NCBI GenBank assembly: GCA_934351925.1
Contig: CAKRJT010000008.1
Span: 1 to 64,000, forward strand
Direction of reading: 5' to 3'
Length of the DNA: 64,000 nucleotides
DNA from: an uncultured Lachnospiraceae bacterium
GTDB taxonomy: Bacteria > Bacillota > Clostridia > Lachnospirales > Lachnospiraceae
In this document: piece by piece, positions 17,088-25,529 of the stretch
How positions within the stretch are numbered: position 1 is the stretch's first letter
Layout of the letters: each line of letters opens with the position of its first letter
Made by a program: the position numbers and the translations under genes
Notes under the pieces: model-generated
Told to the model about the DNA's origin: nothing
Database searches by the model: none
What the model saw: the letters and a program-made list of their open reading frames with translations, nothing else

Positions 17088-17576
17088 TTACCTCCTCACA
17101 TACTTCACAAACGTGTACTCCAAGTCAAAGTAGGTCTGCTCCTCGCTCTCCTCCTCGACCCTCCACTCAGGCAGCCTGTCAAGGTTAGGCAAATGCCTGT
17201 CCGCCTGATATTCATAATCTATCTTCGTTATATGTGCCGTATCACAGTAAGGAAGCAGAGCCTCGAACACTGACTCTCCGCCGATAACATAGATATCCTC
17301 CGACGGATAATTTTTCAGCTCGTCCAACAACTCATCGACGCTGTGTACGAGCAGAGCTTCCTTAACTCTTAGGCTTCTATCCCCTGTCAACACAATATTG
17401 GTGCGGTTCTTAAGCGGAATACCGTTCGGAAAGCTCTCAAGAGTCTTTCGCCCCATTACAACCACCTTGCCTGTTGTCACCTTCTGAAACCACTTCTGGT
17501 CATTCGGTATCCTTACCAGCAAATCATTCTTGTACCCTATCGCCCAGTTAGAGTCAACCGCTGCAATTATGTTCAT
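17088..17576 (-). CDS. folA: Dihydrofolate reductase
   Basis: A 162-residue NADPH-dependent enzyme that reduces dihydrofolate to tetrahydrofolate and is the target of trimethoprim. Visible landmarks: 'IIAAVDSNWAIGYKNDLLVRIPND' (substrate loop with the active-site Asp), 'GKVVVMGRKTLESFP' (cofactor-binding loop) and 'IYVIGGESVFEALLPY'. Length is normal. It lies between hflX and the AraC gene on the same strand and is spaced six bases from a GGAGG site. thyA is not in the window. Confidence 0.95.
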   Translation of the reverse strand: MNIIAAVDSNWAIGYKNDLLVRIPNDQKWFQKVTTGKVVVMGRKTLESFPNGIPLKNRTNIVLTGDRSLRVKEALLVHSVDELLDELKNYPSEDIYVIGGESVFEALLPYCDTAHITKIDYEYQADRHLPNLDRLPEWRVEEESEEQTYFDLEYTFVKYVRR

Positions 17577-17627
17577 ATTTATCCTCCATTATTTATATAT
17601 CAATGAAAACCGTGCTCTTACGTTTTC

Positions 17628-18884
17628 TTAAATCTGGCTGTAAATCTCCGAAGGCACATAAGCCTTGACCATAATACCGTCCTCCGTGTAGTCCTCCGAG
17701 AGAAGCTGCCCATACTTGCGTATAAGCTGTATCCTGCCTGCCATATCATACGGATATATCTTTTCAACATAGACCTTCTGCGCCCTGAGTATCTCCTCAA
17801 TGGCACTCTTAAGCTCCTCAAGTCCTTCGCCCGTTCTCGCTGAGCCATAGATTACCTTCTCCGCCTTAAAGTCCTTCGGCAGCTCATCAGACTCACACTT
17901 GTCGCGCTTGTTAAAGAGCGTGATAACCGGTTTATCACCCGCCCCGAGCTCGGCAAGCGTCTGATATACGACATGCATCTGTGTATCCATCTGAGGACTT
18001 GAGCTGTCCACCACATGAACAATGATGTCGGCATACTTCGCCTCCTCGAGCGTGCTCTTGAACGCCTCAATAAGATGATGCGGAAGCTTCCTTATGAAGC
18101 CTACCGTGTCCGTCATCAGCACATTCTGTCCGCTCTCAAGCTCTATGCCTCTTGTAGTCGGGTCAAGCGTCGCGAACAACTTATCCTCCGCGAGCACGCC
18201 GGCCTGTGTGAGCTTGTTGAGCAGTGTTGACTTGCCCGCATTGGTGTAGCCCACTATCGCTGCCACCGGAACGGAGCTTCTCATTCTCTGCGTTCTCGCA
18301 AGGCTTCTGTGATTCTCAATATCCTCTAGTTCACGTCCAAGCTGCACTATTCTGTCCTTTATAAGTCGTCTGTCAAGCTCAAGCTTCTTCTCTCCCGGTC
18401 CCCTTGTACCTATGGAGCCCGCCATATTTCCGCCCACTCTTGACAGTGAGCTTCTAAGTCCGACAAGACGCGCAAGGCTGTATTTTAATTGTGCCGCCTC
18501 GACCTGGATTTTTCCTTCGCTGGTTACCGCACGCTTGGCAAAAATATCGAGGATAACCATCGTTCTGTCCATGACCTTCATCATAAGCTCGCTCTCAAGA
18601 TTTCTAAGCTGTGCCGGAGAGAGCTCATCGTCGCACACAACTCCCGTCGCGCCAAGCTCTTCTGCAAGCTCCCGCACCTCGACAATCTTGCCTGTTCCTA
18701 TATATGTTCCCGGGTGAACCGACTCCCTGTTCTGAACCACCTTGGTGAGAGTTACCGCTCCGGCAGTCTTTACCAGCTCTGCAAGCTCATCAAGCGACTC
18801 CATGGTATCATCACTCTCCGAAATACATACCCCAATGAGAATTACCCTCTCAACGTCCTTTGCTGTCTCTATAAGTTCTGCCAT
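17628..18884 (-). CDS. hflX: GTPase HflX
   Basis: A 418-residue ribosome-associated GTPase that splits stalled ribosomes under stress. The N-terminal HflX domain carries the glycine-rich 'GGNMAGSIGTRGPGEKKLELDRR' region before the G domain. G motifs: 'VGYTNAGKSTL' (G1), 'TRGIEL' region (G2), 'TDTVGFIRKLP' (G3), 'FNKRDKC' (G4). Length is normal. It starts 15 bases after the TPR lipoprotein gene and is probably in its operon. Confidence 0.95.
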   Translation of the reverse strand: MAELIETAKDVERVILIGVCISESDDTMESLDELAELVKTAGAVTLTKVVQNRESVHPGTYIGTGKIVEVRELAEELGATGVVCDDELSPAQLRNLESELMMKVMDRTMVILDIFAKRAVTSEGKIQVEAAQLKYSLARLVGLRSSLSRVGGNMAGSIGTRGPGEKKLELDRRLIKDRIVQLGRELEDIENHRSLARTQRMRSSVPVAAIVGYTNAGKSTLLNKLTQAGVLAEDKLFATLDPTTRGIELESGQNVLMTDTVGFIRKLPHHLIEAFKSTLEEAKYADIIVHVVDSSSPQMDTQMHVVYQTLAELGAGDKPVITLFNKRDKCESDELPKDFKAEKVIYGSARTGEGLEELKSAIEEILRAQKVYVEKIYPYDMAGRIQLIRKYGQLLSEDYTEDGIMVKAYVPSEIYSQI

Positions 18885-18899
18885 CGCGCCCTCCCATAA

Positions 18900-20036
18900 T
18901 TATCTCGTACTCAAAAAATCATATTCATGCTTTGCCGCCTCATCGTTAGGATACAGCTTCAGATACTCACCGAATTTCTCATATGCGGTCGAATACTGAT
19001 ACAAATACTCATAACAGCACGCCTGATTAAACATAAGCTCTCTCTTAGCATCAGTATCCCCAAGTGCAAGTCCGGCAGTAAAATACCCCAGTGCCGCATT
19101 GTAATCTCCCTTGTTCAGGCAATACATTCCATACTGATTGTATGCACCCGCATCCGAAGGATAATTTTTCAGATATGTCTCGTACATGCTCACTGCTTCC
19201 TCGTTATTGCCAAGCTTCTCATAGGTCATCGCAAGATAGAACTCTGCCTCCTGCTTTCCCTCGTCCATCGCCTTCGAGAGGAACTTCTTCGCATTCTCGT
19301 AGTCGGCTATAATGTAGTATGTCTTTCCTTTTAAAAGATTATCCGCTCCTTCGACCTCAAGTGCCCTCCTAAGATATGACACCGCGCGGTTCTCAAAGCC
19401 CGCCTTGTGAAGACTGTAGTAGATATTGTAGTATATCTCATAGTCGTTCCCATACGCCTTCAGGGCTTCCTCATAGTCAAGCACAGCTTCATTCTCCATT
19501 CCCTGAGCCGCATATATGCTGCCGCGAAGAAAATACTGCTGCTCTACATTATAATTCTTCCTTATAAGTACCGTATAACTGTCGATAGCCCCGGCGCTGT
19601 CCCCGTAGTAAGTCTGTAGTGACGCGTAATACTGCAATGAATCTAAGTCTATCTCATCGTAGACGCTGATATTCCCGACTACCTTTCCGAAATATTCCAT
19701 GGATGCAGCATAGTCACCAAGAAAATACGCCGACACGCCTATGCCCCACTGTGCAGCCTTGCTTGTCTTGTCATCAGTGTATGCCGCCATAAACGCTTTC
19801 TCTGCTTCATCATACTTACCAAGTTCCACATAAGCCCTTCCAAGGTTCACATTGTACTCCGGCTTTCCGTCCTTGTCCTTCTCTATCGCCTGCTCGAACG
19901 CCGTCACAGCCTTCTCATAGTCTGATGCATTAAAAAATTCAATACCTGTATTGTTAAGCTGCTTAGCACTCTTGCCGCATGCACACAATGCCATGCTGCA
20001 AAAAACAACAGCTCCAATCAACAATTTTTTTTTCAT
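18900..20036 (-). CDS. TPR-repeat lipoprotein
   Basis: A 378-residue exported lipoprotein: signal peptide with lipobox 'ALCAC' (Cys 20), then about nine tetratricopeptide repeats such as 'YEKAVTAFEQAIEKDKDGKPEYNV' (shown in part) through to the C-terminus. TPR arrays bind partner proteins; the partner is unknown. It is first in a probable operon with hflX, folA and the AraC gene. The ATG follows AGAGG at about ten bases. Confidence 0.85.
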   Translation of the reverse strand: MKKKLLIGAVVFCSMALCACGKSAKQLNNTGIEFFNASDYEKAVTAFEQAIEKDKDGKPEYNVNLGRAYVELGKYDEAEKAFMAAYTDDKTSKAAQWGIGVSAYFLGDYAASMEYFGKVVGNISVYDEIDLDSLQYYASLQTYYGDSAGAIDSYTVLIRKNYNVEQQYFLRGSIYAAQGMENEAVLDYEEALKAYGNDYEIYYNIYYSLHKAGFENRAVSYLRRALEVEGADNLLKGKTYYIIADYENAKKFLSKAMDEGKQEAEFYLAMTYEKLGNNEEAVSMYETYLKNYPSDAGAYNQYGMYCLNKGDYNAALGYFTAGLALGDTDAKRELMFNQACCYEYLYQYSTAYEKFGEYLKLYPNDEAAKHEYDFLSTR

Positions 20037-20093
20037 TAAAAGGTTCCTCTCCGCTCATACTGTCCCATAAAAATATTTTTAGGCATTAATTAT

Positions 20094-20123
20094 AGTATAA
20101 GCCACTAACCCCTTGCGCGTCAA
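20094..20123 (-). promoter_or_regulatory. Putative promoter of the TPR-hflX-folA operon
   Basis: On the minus strand TTGACG (20118-20123) and TATACT (20094-20099) are separated by 18 bases and lie about 58 bases before the start codon. Confidence 0.55.
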
Positions 20124-20167
20124 TGCCTTATATCTGCACATTTTCATTCCACACATTCACTTTCAAA

Positions 20168-20890
20168 CTATGTCCCACTTATCTTAACAGTCTCTGCCAT
20201 ACTCACCTTTTCCTTAATCTCCGTGGCTTCGCTCTCATTCATCTCTATCTTGTCTCGTATCTGCTGCATCCTCGCATCAAGCTGGCTTATAAGCTCAGCA
20301 CAGTAGAAGAGCTGCTCCGAGATATCCTCCGCCTTCTTGATATTCTTCTTGTATTTGAGCTTGTGCTCAAGACTCGCCCAGAAATCCATGGCTATGGTGC
20401 GAAACTGCACCTCAACACGCACCGGCTTCTTCATGTCGGTGAGGAAAATCGGAATCTCAACAATGAGATGCACGCTCCTGTAACCGTTAGGCTTGGGGTT
20501 CTTGATATAGTCCTTGATGGCAATAAGCCTTATATCGTCCTGCTCAAGCAGATAGTCAATCAGCTCATATATATCATCAGGGAACGAGCAGATAACCCTT
20601 ATCCCCGCAATATCATTTAATTCCTTCTCTATATTATCAACAGTGAACTCTATCCCTCTGCGGATAAGCTTCTCCACTATGCTCTCAGGTGTCTTAATCC
20701 TGCATTTTATATTCTCAAAGGGATTTCGGCTCTTCTTGAGCGCGAGTTCCTTATTAAGAACATCGAGCTTGGTCTTTACCTCAAGCATGGCGCACTCGTA
20801 GTACATCATAAGCTCGCGGAACCGCCTTATCTCCCCCGAGTCAAAATAGTCCTTGAACACCTCAAGCTTATATTCATCCATAATCTCCAT
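20168..20890 (-). CDS. Small alarmone synthetase (RelA/SpoT domain only)
   Basis: A 240-residue (p)ppGpp synthetase of the RelQ/RelP type, transferring pyrophosphate from ATP to GDP or GTP. The RelA_SpoT fold is seen in 'DIAGIRVICSFPDDIYELI', 'IKDYIKNPKPNGYRSVHLIV' (the conserved N-G-Y-R-S motif) and 'VEVQFRTIAMDFWASLEHKL'. There is no hydrolase, TGS or ACT domain. GGAGG lies 11 bases before the ATG at 20890; an in-frame ATG at 20881 is an alternative. It lies downstream of the TetM-like fusion gene, separated by a remnant of another gene. Confidence 0.92.
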   Translation of the reverse strand: MEIMDEYKLEVFKDYFDSGEIRRFRELMMYYECAMLEVKTKLDVLNKELALKKSRNPFENIKCRIKTPESIVEKLIRRGIEFTVDNIEKELNDIAGIRVICSFPDDIYELIDYLLEQDDIRLIAIKDYIKNPKPNGYRSVHLIVEIPIFLTDMKKPVRVEVQFRTIAMDFWASLEHKLKYKKNIKKAEDISEQLFYCAELISQLDARMQQIRDKIEMNESEATEIKEKVSMAETVKISGT

Positions 20891-20922
20891 ATGTATTCAT
20901 ACCTCCGTCTATCCATACCGTA

Positions 20923-21056
20923 TTACTTATCTGATATGATATATTTGTCAATGACATTCTCCGTCATCCATGTGATAACCGGACCTAACGCAAACGACAT
21001 GATAACCGTCACTATTCCGAGCGTTGAACCGAGCGCCCATCCTGAAGTATTATCCC
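20923..21056 (-). pseudogene. C-terminal remnant of a YczE/YitT-like membrane protein
   Basis: A frame that ends at TAA (20923-20925) encodes 'ALGSTLGIVTVIMSFALG' followed by 'PVITWMTENVID' and a Lys end. This looks like the last transmembrane helix and tail of a YczE/YyaS-type integral membrane protein. It overlaps the 3' end of the TetM-like gene in another frame and has no start or ribosome binding site of its own. A deletion that joined the two genes is the simplest reading. The family name is a pattern judgement. Confidence 0.55.
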
Positions 21057-23708
21057 TTTTTTGAACAGCTCATGGTCGCCCATATAGTTCTTATCCGTCC
21101 TGTTGGCAGCCCTGTACTCCTCATTTAACCTTCTTGATGCCTCCTCGACCTCACGCTCGAAATCCCTTGATGATAGCAGATGGCACCCCTGTCCCCTTAT
21201 GATAATCTGCTCAAGTCCGTCGGAAGTCACCACGGTTACATCGTACTTCGCACCGTTCTCATGCGCGAAGCGCTCAATATATCTGTCGGCGGTCTCAGCC
21301 TCCTTGGTGTACACCACATGAATATTGTGGTAATCGAGATATTCCGTGTCATGCCCCGGAACGCGGTACGCATCAAAGACCGCTATAAGATTGACCTTCT
21401 TTATTCCCTGATAGTTGCACAATATATCCAGAAGCCGCCCGCGGGCACCGTCTATGTTCACCACAGCAATATCACTTAAACTGTTCCACGCAAATATGAC
21501 ATTATAGCCGTCCACGAGAAGATATTTCTCCTTCTCAGGCTCCGGCTTCGCCTTTTTGCCCGATGAGCCGTAATCATACACCTCAGGTGAGCCTCCGCTG
21601 CTGCGGTTTCTCTTCCACTGCTTTACTGCACCCTTGTCGTGGCTGTTCGCGTGTGAGGTGCGCGCGATTATCGCATCTATCTCATCTGTGCCCAGCGCAT
21701 AGCGGTCATCGTTATCCATGCGGCTCCTTGCAGCCGCGAGCGGATTGATCAGTGCGAGTTCCTCATCATTTAACTCTCTCAGGCTTCCGTCGTCTAACAG
21801 AACAGCCTCAAGATGCATATAGTCCTCGACCTCCTCCCACGGCACGACAAAGCCCGCACCATGCGAGCAGAAAACCGATGACGCCGGGTTGGCTGTGTCA
21901 GCCTCCGCGATATAGCCTCTCTCTTCGATAACCGCCTCCGCGTTATGGCATATATCGTAGCCGTCAGCAAAGAGGGTGAGATGCCCCTCTCCTCTCGTGT
22001 ATGCATTCACCTCCCGCTGATAGTGCCGCATGCACACCACGGGAGCGCGTCCCGTCAGCACAGCTCGTCCCTCTGAGAGCTCAGGTGCATCACAGTGTCC
22101 GGACATTCTCTCAACATCGGTCATGGCACGCCCTAAAAGTGACTGCGGAAGCTCCAGCGTGAAGCTGTAGTACGGCTCGAGAAGCACACTCTGAGCCTTC
22201 ATAAGACCATGTCTCACCGCCCTGTAAACTGCCTGCCTGAAATCTCCGCCCTCGGTGTGCTTCTGATGCGCGCGCCCCGTGAGCAGCGTGAACTTCACAT
22301 CAGTGAGCGCAGAGCCCGTCAGCACGCCCTTGTGCTCGCGCTCCGCCAGATGGGTCATTATAAGTCTCTGCCAGTTTCTGTCAAGTATGTCCTCGCGGCA
22401 TGCCGAGTCTATCACGATACCGCTCCCGCGCGCACCCGGCTCTATGAGAATATGCACCTCCGCATAGTGTCTTAGCGGCTCGAAATGTCCGACTCCCTCC
22501 GTCTTTCCCGCGACAGTCTCCTTGTACACGACACTTCCCTCATCAAATTCGACCTCTATATCGTATCTGTCCTTGATTATGCTCCTTAAAATCTCCGTCT
22601 GAACCTCGCCCATAAGCTTCACATGAAGCTCCGAGAGTTCCTCACTCCACACGATGCTAAGCTGCGGCTCCTCCTCCTCAAGCTCCCTCAGATACAGCAG
22701 AAGCTTCGCAGGTGTGATGTCATCAACCGGTTTAATTCTGTAATCGAGAACCGGCTCAAGCACCGCATGCACGTTGCCGCGCGCCGTTCCGAGTCCCTGT
22801 CCCGGAAATGTATCCGTAAGTCCCAGAACGGCACATACCATTCCGGGATATACCGCATCGCAGGTCTCGCAGCGGCTTCCCGAATATATTCTTAGCTGTG
22901 CCGCCTTTTCCTCACCTATAAGCTGTCTGACCTTCAGGACACCCGAGGTCACTTTAAGGTAGGTGAGCCTGTTGTCCTGCTCATCCCTCGATATCTTGTA
23001 CACCCTCGCCCCGAACTGCTCCGTGCCGTAATCGGGCATTATGGTGTACTCATTTAGAAGCTTGAACAGCCTGTCCACATTGACAAGCTTTAACGCCGAG
23101 CCGAACACGCACGGAAAAACATTCCTGCGCCTCACAGCGTCAGCCACGGATTCTCTCCTCACCTTTCCGCACTCTAAAAACTCCTCCATGCACGCCTCAT
23201 CGCACATGGCAAGGTTCTCAAGGAAATCCTCCCTCTTCTCGTCAAAGTCCACACAGCAGCCCGACAGCCCGCGCTGTAAGCCATCCATCAGCACATTCCT
23301 GTCAGTGCCGGGCTGATCCATCTTATTCACAAAAATAAACGTCGGAATATTGTACTGTTCAAGCAGTCTCCACACCGTTCTCGTGTGTGCCTGAATACCG
23401 TCCGCCGCACTTATCACCAGCACCGCATAGTCTAACACCGCGAGTGTCCTCTCCATCTCAGCCGAGAAATCCACATGCCCCGGTGTGTCCAGCAGCGTAA
23501 AATATGTATCGGCAGTCTTAATCACCGCCTGCTTGGCAAATATGGTTATGCCTCTTGAACGCTCGAGCTTGTCTGTGTCAAGAAATGCGTCCTGATTGTC
23601 CACTCTCCCGAGCTTTCTTATAACCTCTCCTGTATATAAAAGCCCCTCCGACAGGGTTGTTTTGCCCGCATCGACATGTGCGAGCATTCCTATTACTATA
23701 TTTTTCAT
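21012..23708 (-). CDS. TetM-like ribosomal protection GTPase fused to a Rae1/YacP NYN nuclease domain
   Basis: An 898-residue cytosolic protein. Residues 1-640 match the TetM/TetO/EF-G group: 'AHVDAGKTTLSEGLLY' (G1), 'ERSRGITIFAKQ' (G2), 'LDTPGHVDFSAEMERTL' (G3), 'FVNKMD' (G4), and the domain IV segment 'LLEPYYSFTLELPQSLLGRA'. After a charged linker, residues about 727-860 match B. subtilis Rae1 (YacP): 'YLLVDGYNVIFAW', 'VFDAYRV', 'VYTKEAETADRYIE', 'VTSDGLEQ', 'GQG'. Rae1 is an A-site mRNA endonuclease; TetM removes tetracycline from the A site. The last ten or so residues look like foreign read-through sequence. It starts four bases after rsuA. Whether it gives tetracycline resistance is unknown. 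Confidence 0.9.
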   Translation of the reverse strand: MKNIVIGMLAHVDAGKTTLSEGLLYTGEVIRKLGRVDNQDAFLDTDKLERSRGITIFAKQAVIKTADTYFTLLDTPGHVDFSAEMERTLAVLDYAVLVISAADGIQAHTRTVWRLLEQYNIPTFIFVNKMDQPGTDRNVLMDGLQRGLSGCCVDFDEKREDFLENLAMCDEACMEEFLECGKVRRESVADAVRRRNVFPCVFGSALKLVNVDRLFKLLNEYTIMPDYGTEQFGARVYKISRDEQDNRLTYLKVTSGVLKVRQLIGEEKAAQLRIYSGSRCETCDAVYPGMVCAVLGLTDTFPGQGLGTARGNVHAVLEPVLDYRIKPVDDITPAKLLLYLRELEEEEPQLSIVWSEELSELHVKLMGEVQTEILRSIIKDRYDIEVEFDEGSVVYKETVAGKTEGVGHFEPLRHYAEVHILIEPGARGSGIVIDSACREDILDRNWQRLIMTHLAEREHKGVLTGSALTDVKFTLLTGRAHQKHTEGGDFRQAVYRAVRHGLMKAQSVLLEPYYSFTLELPQSLLGRAMTDVERMSGHCDAPELSEGRAVLTGRAPVVCMRHYQREVNAYTRGEGHLTLFADGYDICHNAEAVIEERGYIAEADTANPASSVFCSHGAGFVVPWEEVEDYMHLEAVLLDDGSLRELNDEELALINPLAAARSRMDNDDRYALGTDEIDAIIARTSHANSHDKGAVKQWKRNRSSGGSPEVYDYGSSGKKAKPEPEKEKYLLVDGYNVIFAWNSLSDIAVVNIDGARGRLLDILCNYQGIKKVNLIAVFDAYRVPGHDTEYLDYHNIHVVYTKEAETADRYIERFAHENGAKYDVTVVTSDGLEQIIIRGQGCHLLSSRDFEREVEEASRRLNEEYRAANRTDKNYMGDHELFKKGIILQDGRSVQRSE

Positions 23709-23711
23709 AAT

Positions 23712-24341
23712 CTAATTCTTCCAATCGCCCGACATAAGTGTATCATATTCGCTCTCAGTCAGCTTTCTGAATTCCCCCGGCTTCAGGCTCTCATCGAGCC
23801 TCACACCGCCTATCTCAATTCTTTTCAGATATATCACACGGCAGCCTTCTGCAAGCATCATTCTCTTGACCTGATGCTTCCTTCCCTCATATATCTCAAG
23901 CTCCGCCGCAAATACAGGGCGGTTTCTGTTAAACTCATTGTCCCGGAAGCGCTTTTTCGGGTTAAATCTCTTCTCAAACTCCTCGTACTTCATGCGCTCC
24001 GTTATCGTGATAAGCGCCCCCTTAGTCGGTTTATCCTCACCCGGAAGCTCCTGCCCGCTCTCGATGCGCCCTATCGCCTGCCCGTCTAACTCACCTGTCG
24101 CAAACAAATAATACCGCTTCGGTGCGTGATGCCTCGGGTGCATAAGTCTCTGGTCGAACTGCCCGTCGTTCGTGAACAGAAGCAGCCCCTGCGTGTCCTT
24201 GTCAAGCCTGCCAACCGGAAACAGCTCATCAGCAAGCCCTTCGGGGAAATATTCCATAACCGTCCTCTGAAGCGCGTCGCTCCTCGCAGTTATGCAGCCC
24301 TGCGGCTTATTAAACATATAATACAGCTTATCCTGAAACAT
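23712..24341 (-). CDS. RsuA/RluF-family pseudouridine synthase without S4 domain
   Basis: A 209-residue enzyme that converts a uridine in rRNA to pseudouridine. The catalytic motif reads 'FPVGRLDKDTQGLLLFTNDG' with the nucleophilic Asp in 'GRLD', and 'YEGRKHQVKRMMLAEG' is the second family motif. The usual N-terminal S4 RNA-binding domain is missing; the protein opens directly with 'YYMFNKPQGCITARSD'. I chose the ATG at 24341. A GTG 27 bases upstream lies inside a hairpin with T-run and has no ribosome site. It is followed closely by the TetM-Rae1 gene. Confidence 0.87.
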   Translation of the reverse strand: MFQDKLYYMFNKPQGCITARSDALQRTVMEYFPEGLADELFPVGRLDKDTQGLLLFTNDGQFDQRLMHPRHHAPKRYYLFATGELDGQAIGRIESGQELPGEDKPTKGALITITERMKYEEFEKRFNPKKRFRDNEFNRNRPVFAAELEIYEGRKHQVKRMMLAEGCRVIYLKRIEIGGVRLDESLKPGEFRKLTESEYDTLMSGDWKN

Positions 24342-24392
24342 AAAAAAACACCAATCCATTATAATCACTGTGCATAATTATAACAGATTGGT
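24342..24392 (-). terminator. Hairpin plus T7 between rhaD and rsuA (terminator or leader attenuator)
   Basis: A 16-bp stem with two G-U pairs (24350-24365 / 24377-24392), followed on the minus strand by GTTTTTTT and then at once by the rsuA ATG. It can end the rhaD transcript. Because a promoter lies just upstream, it would also form the 5' end of the rsuA mRNA. Confidence 0.75.
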
Positions 24393-24421
24393 ATTATTAT
24401 TTGTAGTTATTTTTGTGTAAA
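24393..24421 (-). promoter_or_regulatory. Putative rsuA promoter
   Basis: TTTACA (24416-24421) and AATAAT (24393-24398) with 17 bases between, on the minus strand, ending where the hairpin begins. Confidence 0.4.
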
Positions 24422-24432
24422 TTTAATGAAAT

Positions 24433-25263
24433 TTACTTAATCTTGTCATATAAGAACTGCTCAGGAAGTGTAACCTTGAAGTCTCTTGCAAGGTGTCTGA
24501 AATCATCAGGCTGGATAGTCTGAAGCTTAGTCGGGCTCATCGAGAGCATCTTTACAAGTATCTCCGCTGACTTCTCAACTGTGTGCATGAGTCCGAAAGT
24601 AAGGTCGAAATCCTCTCCTGCCGCGAACATTCCATGATGTGCCCAGATGGCAACGTCGTACTTCTTCATAAGTTCACTTGTAGCTACAGCGATATCTCTT
24701 CCGCCAGGTACCATCCAAGGAACGACGCCTACACCGCTTGGGAATACTACAGGACACTCTGTAGCCATCTCCCAGAGCTCTCTTGTGAATACCTGATCAT
24801 CAAGAGGAAGCACGAAGGTAAGTGCAATAATATTGGTTGTGTGGGCATGGTAGATTACTCTGTATCTTCCGTCGGTGAGAACCTTCTTAACCTCATGGTT
24901 CATAAGATGTGAAGGAAGCTCACTTGTAGGTCTGCCGCCGTTTACAAGTCCCCATACAACACGGTACTTCTCGCCGGTGCTGTCAATCTCTATCATGCAC
25001 ATTGAATCCTCAGGCTTGATTGCCACATTGCGGAAATACTTGCCGCTTCCTGTTACAAGGAAGTACTCGCCTGCAAGCTTAGGAACGCTTGTCCCGATTG
25101 GCTGCCACTCCTTAGGCCAGAGGAATGTTCTGACTGTCTCTACCTCCTCAGGCTTAACGCGGTATGAAAGATTACCACCGTTTCTCTCATGCCATCCCTG
25201 CTGCCAGCCGTCATCTGCCATTCTGATAAAGCCTTTCACAAATTCAGCGTCTAAAAAATTCAT
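24433..25263 (-). CDS. rhaD: Rhamnulose-1-phosphate aldolase
   Basis: A 276-residue class II aldolase that splits L-rhamnulose-1-phosphate into dihydroxyacetone phosphate and L-lactaldehyde. Visible features: 'HERNGGNLSYR' (phosphate loop), 'GRPTSELPSHLMNHEV', the zinc ligands in 'IYHAHTTNIIAL', and 'AIWAHHGMFAAGEDFDLTF' with the third His. Length matches RhaD rather than the shorter fuculose aldolase. GGAGG lies five bases before the ATG. rhaA and rhaB are not in the window, but the PL11 pectin locus 14 kb away would supply rhamnose. Confidence 0.94.
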   Translation of the reverse strand: MNFLDAEFVKGFIRMADDGWQQGWHERNGGNLSYRVKPEEVETVRTFLWPKEWQPIGTSVPKLAGEYFLVTGSGKYFRNVAIKPEDSMCMIEIDSTGEKYRVVWGLVNGGRPTSELPSHLMNHEVKKVLTDGRYRVIYHAHTTNIIALTFVLPLDDQVFTRELWEMATECPVVFPSGVGVVPWMVPGGRDIAVATSELMKKYDVAIWAHHGMFAAGEDFDLTFGLMHTVEKSAEILVKMLSMSPTKLQTIQPDDFRHLARDFKVTLPEQFLYDKIK

Positions 25264-25466
25264 ACTAACCTCCTAATACTGGTGAATTATTAAATCAATC
25301 ATAATCAAACAAAAAACAAATCAAAACCACATCGTGTATCTATACAATACTACTATTTATATGAAAAATAAACAACCTTTCTTGCAAAAAAACTGTTCTT
25401 TTTTGCTCGTTATGTATTTGACAATCCAAATCAGACTTTCTTTCCCAAGAAAGCAACAAAAAGCAT

Positions 25467-25515
25467 CAAAAAACCACATCATAGAAAAATACTCATAAAT
25501 TTCCCCATGATGTGG
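25467..25515 (-). terminator. Intrinsic terminator of the PocR-receptor gene
   Basis: CCACATCAT (25474-25482) pairs with ATGATGTGG (25507-25515), and TTTTTTG follows on the minus strand, 15 bases past the stop. The rest of the gap to rhaD is AT-rich; no clear promoter was settled there. Confidence 0.8.
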
Positions 25516-25529
25516 CATCACAAGTTCAA

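Noticed and set aside
21012..23708. Calling the fusion gene a proven tetracycline-resistance gene
   Set aside because: The TetM-like part is clear, but the loop that displaces the drug cannot be judged by eye and the nuclease domain suggests another role.
24342..24368. GTG start of the pseudouridine synthase at 24368
   Set aside because: It lies inside a hairpin with T-run and has no ribosome binding site; the extra nine residues are not conserved-looking.
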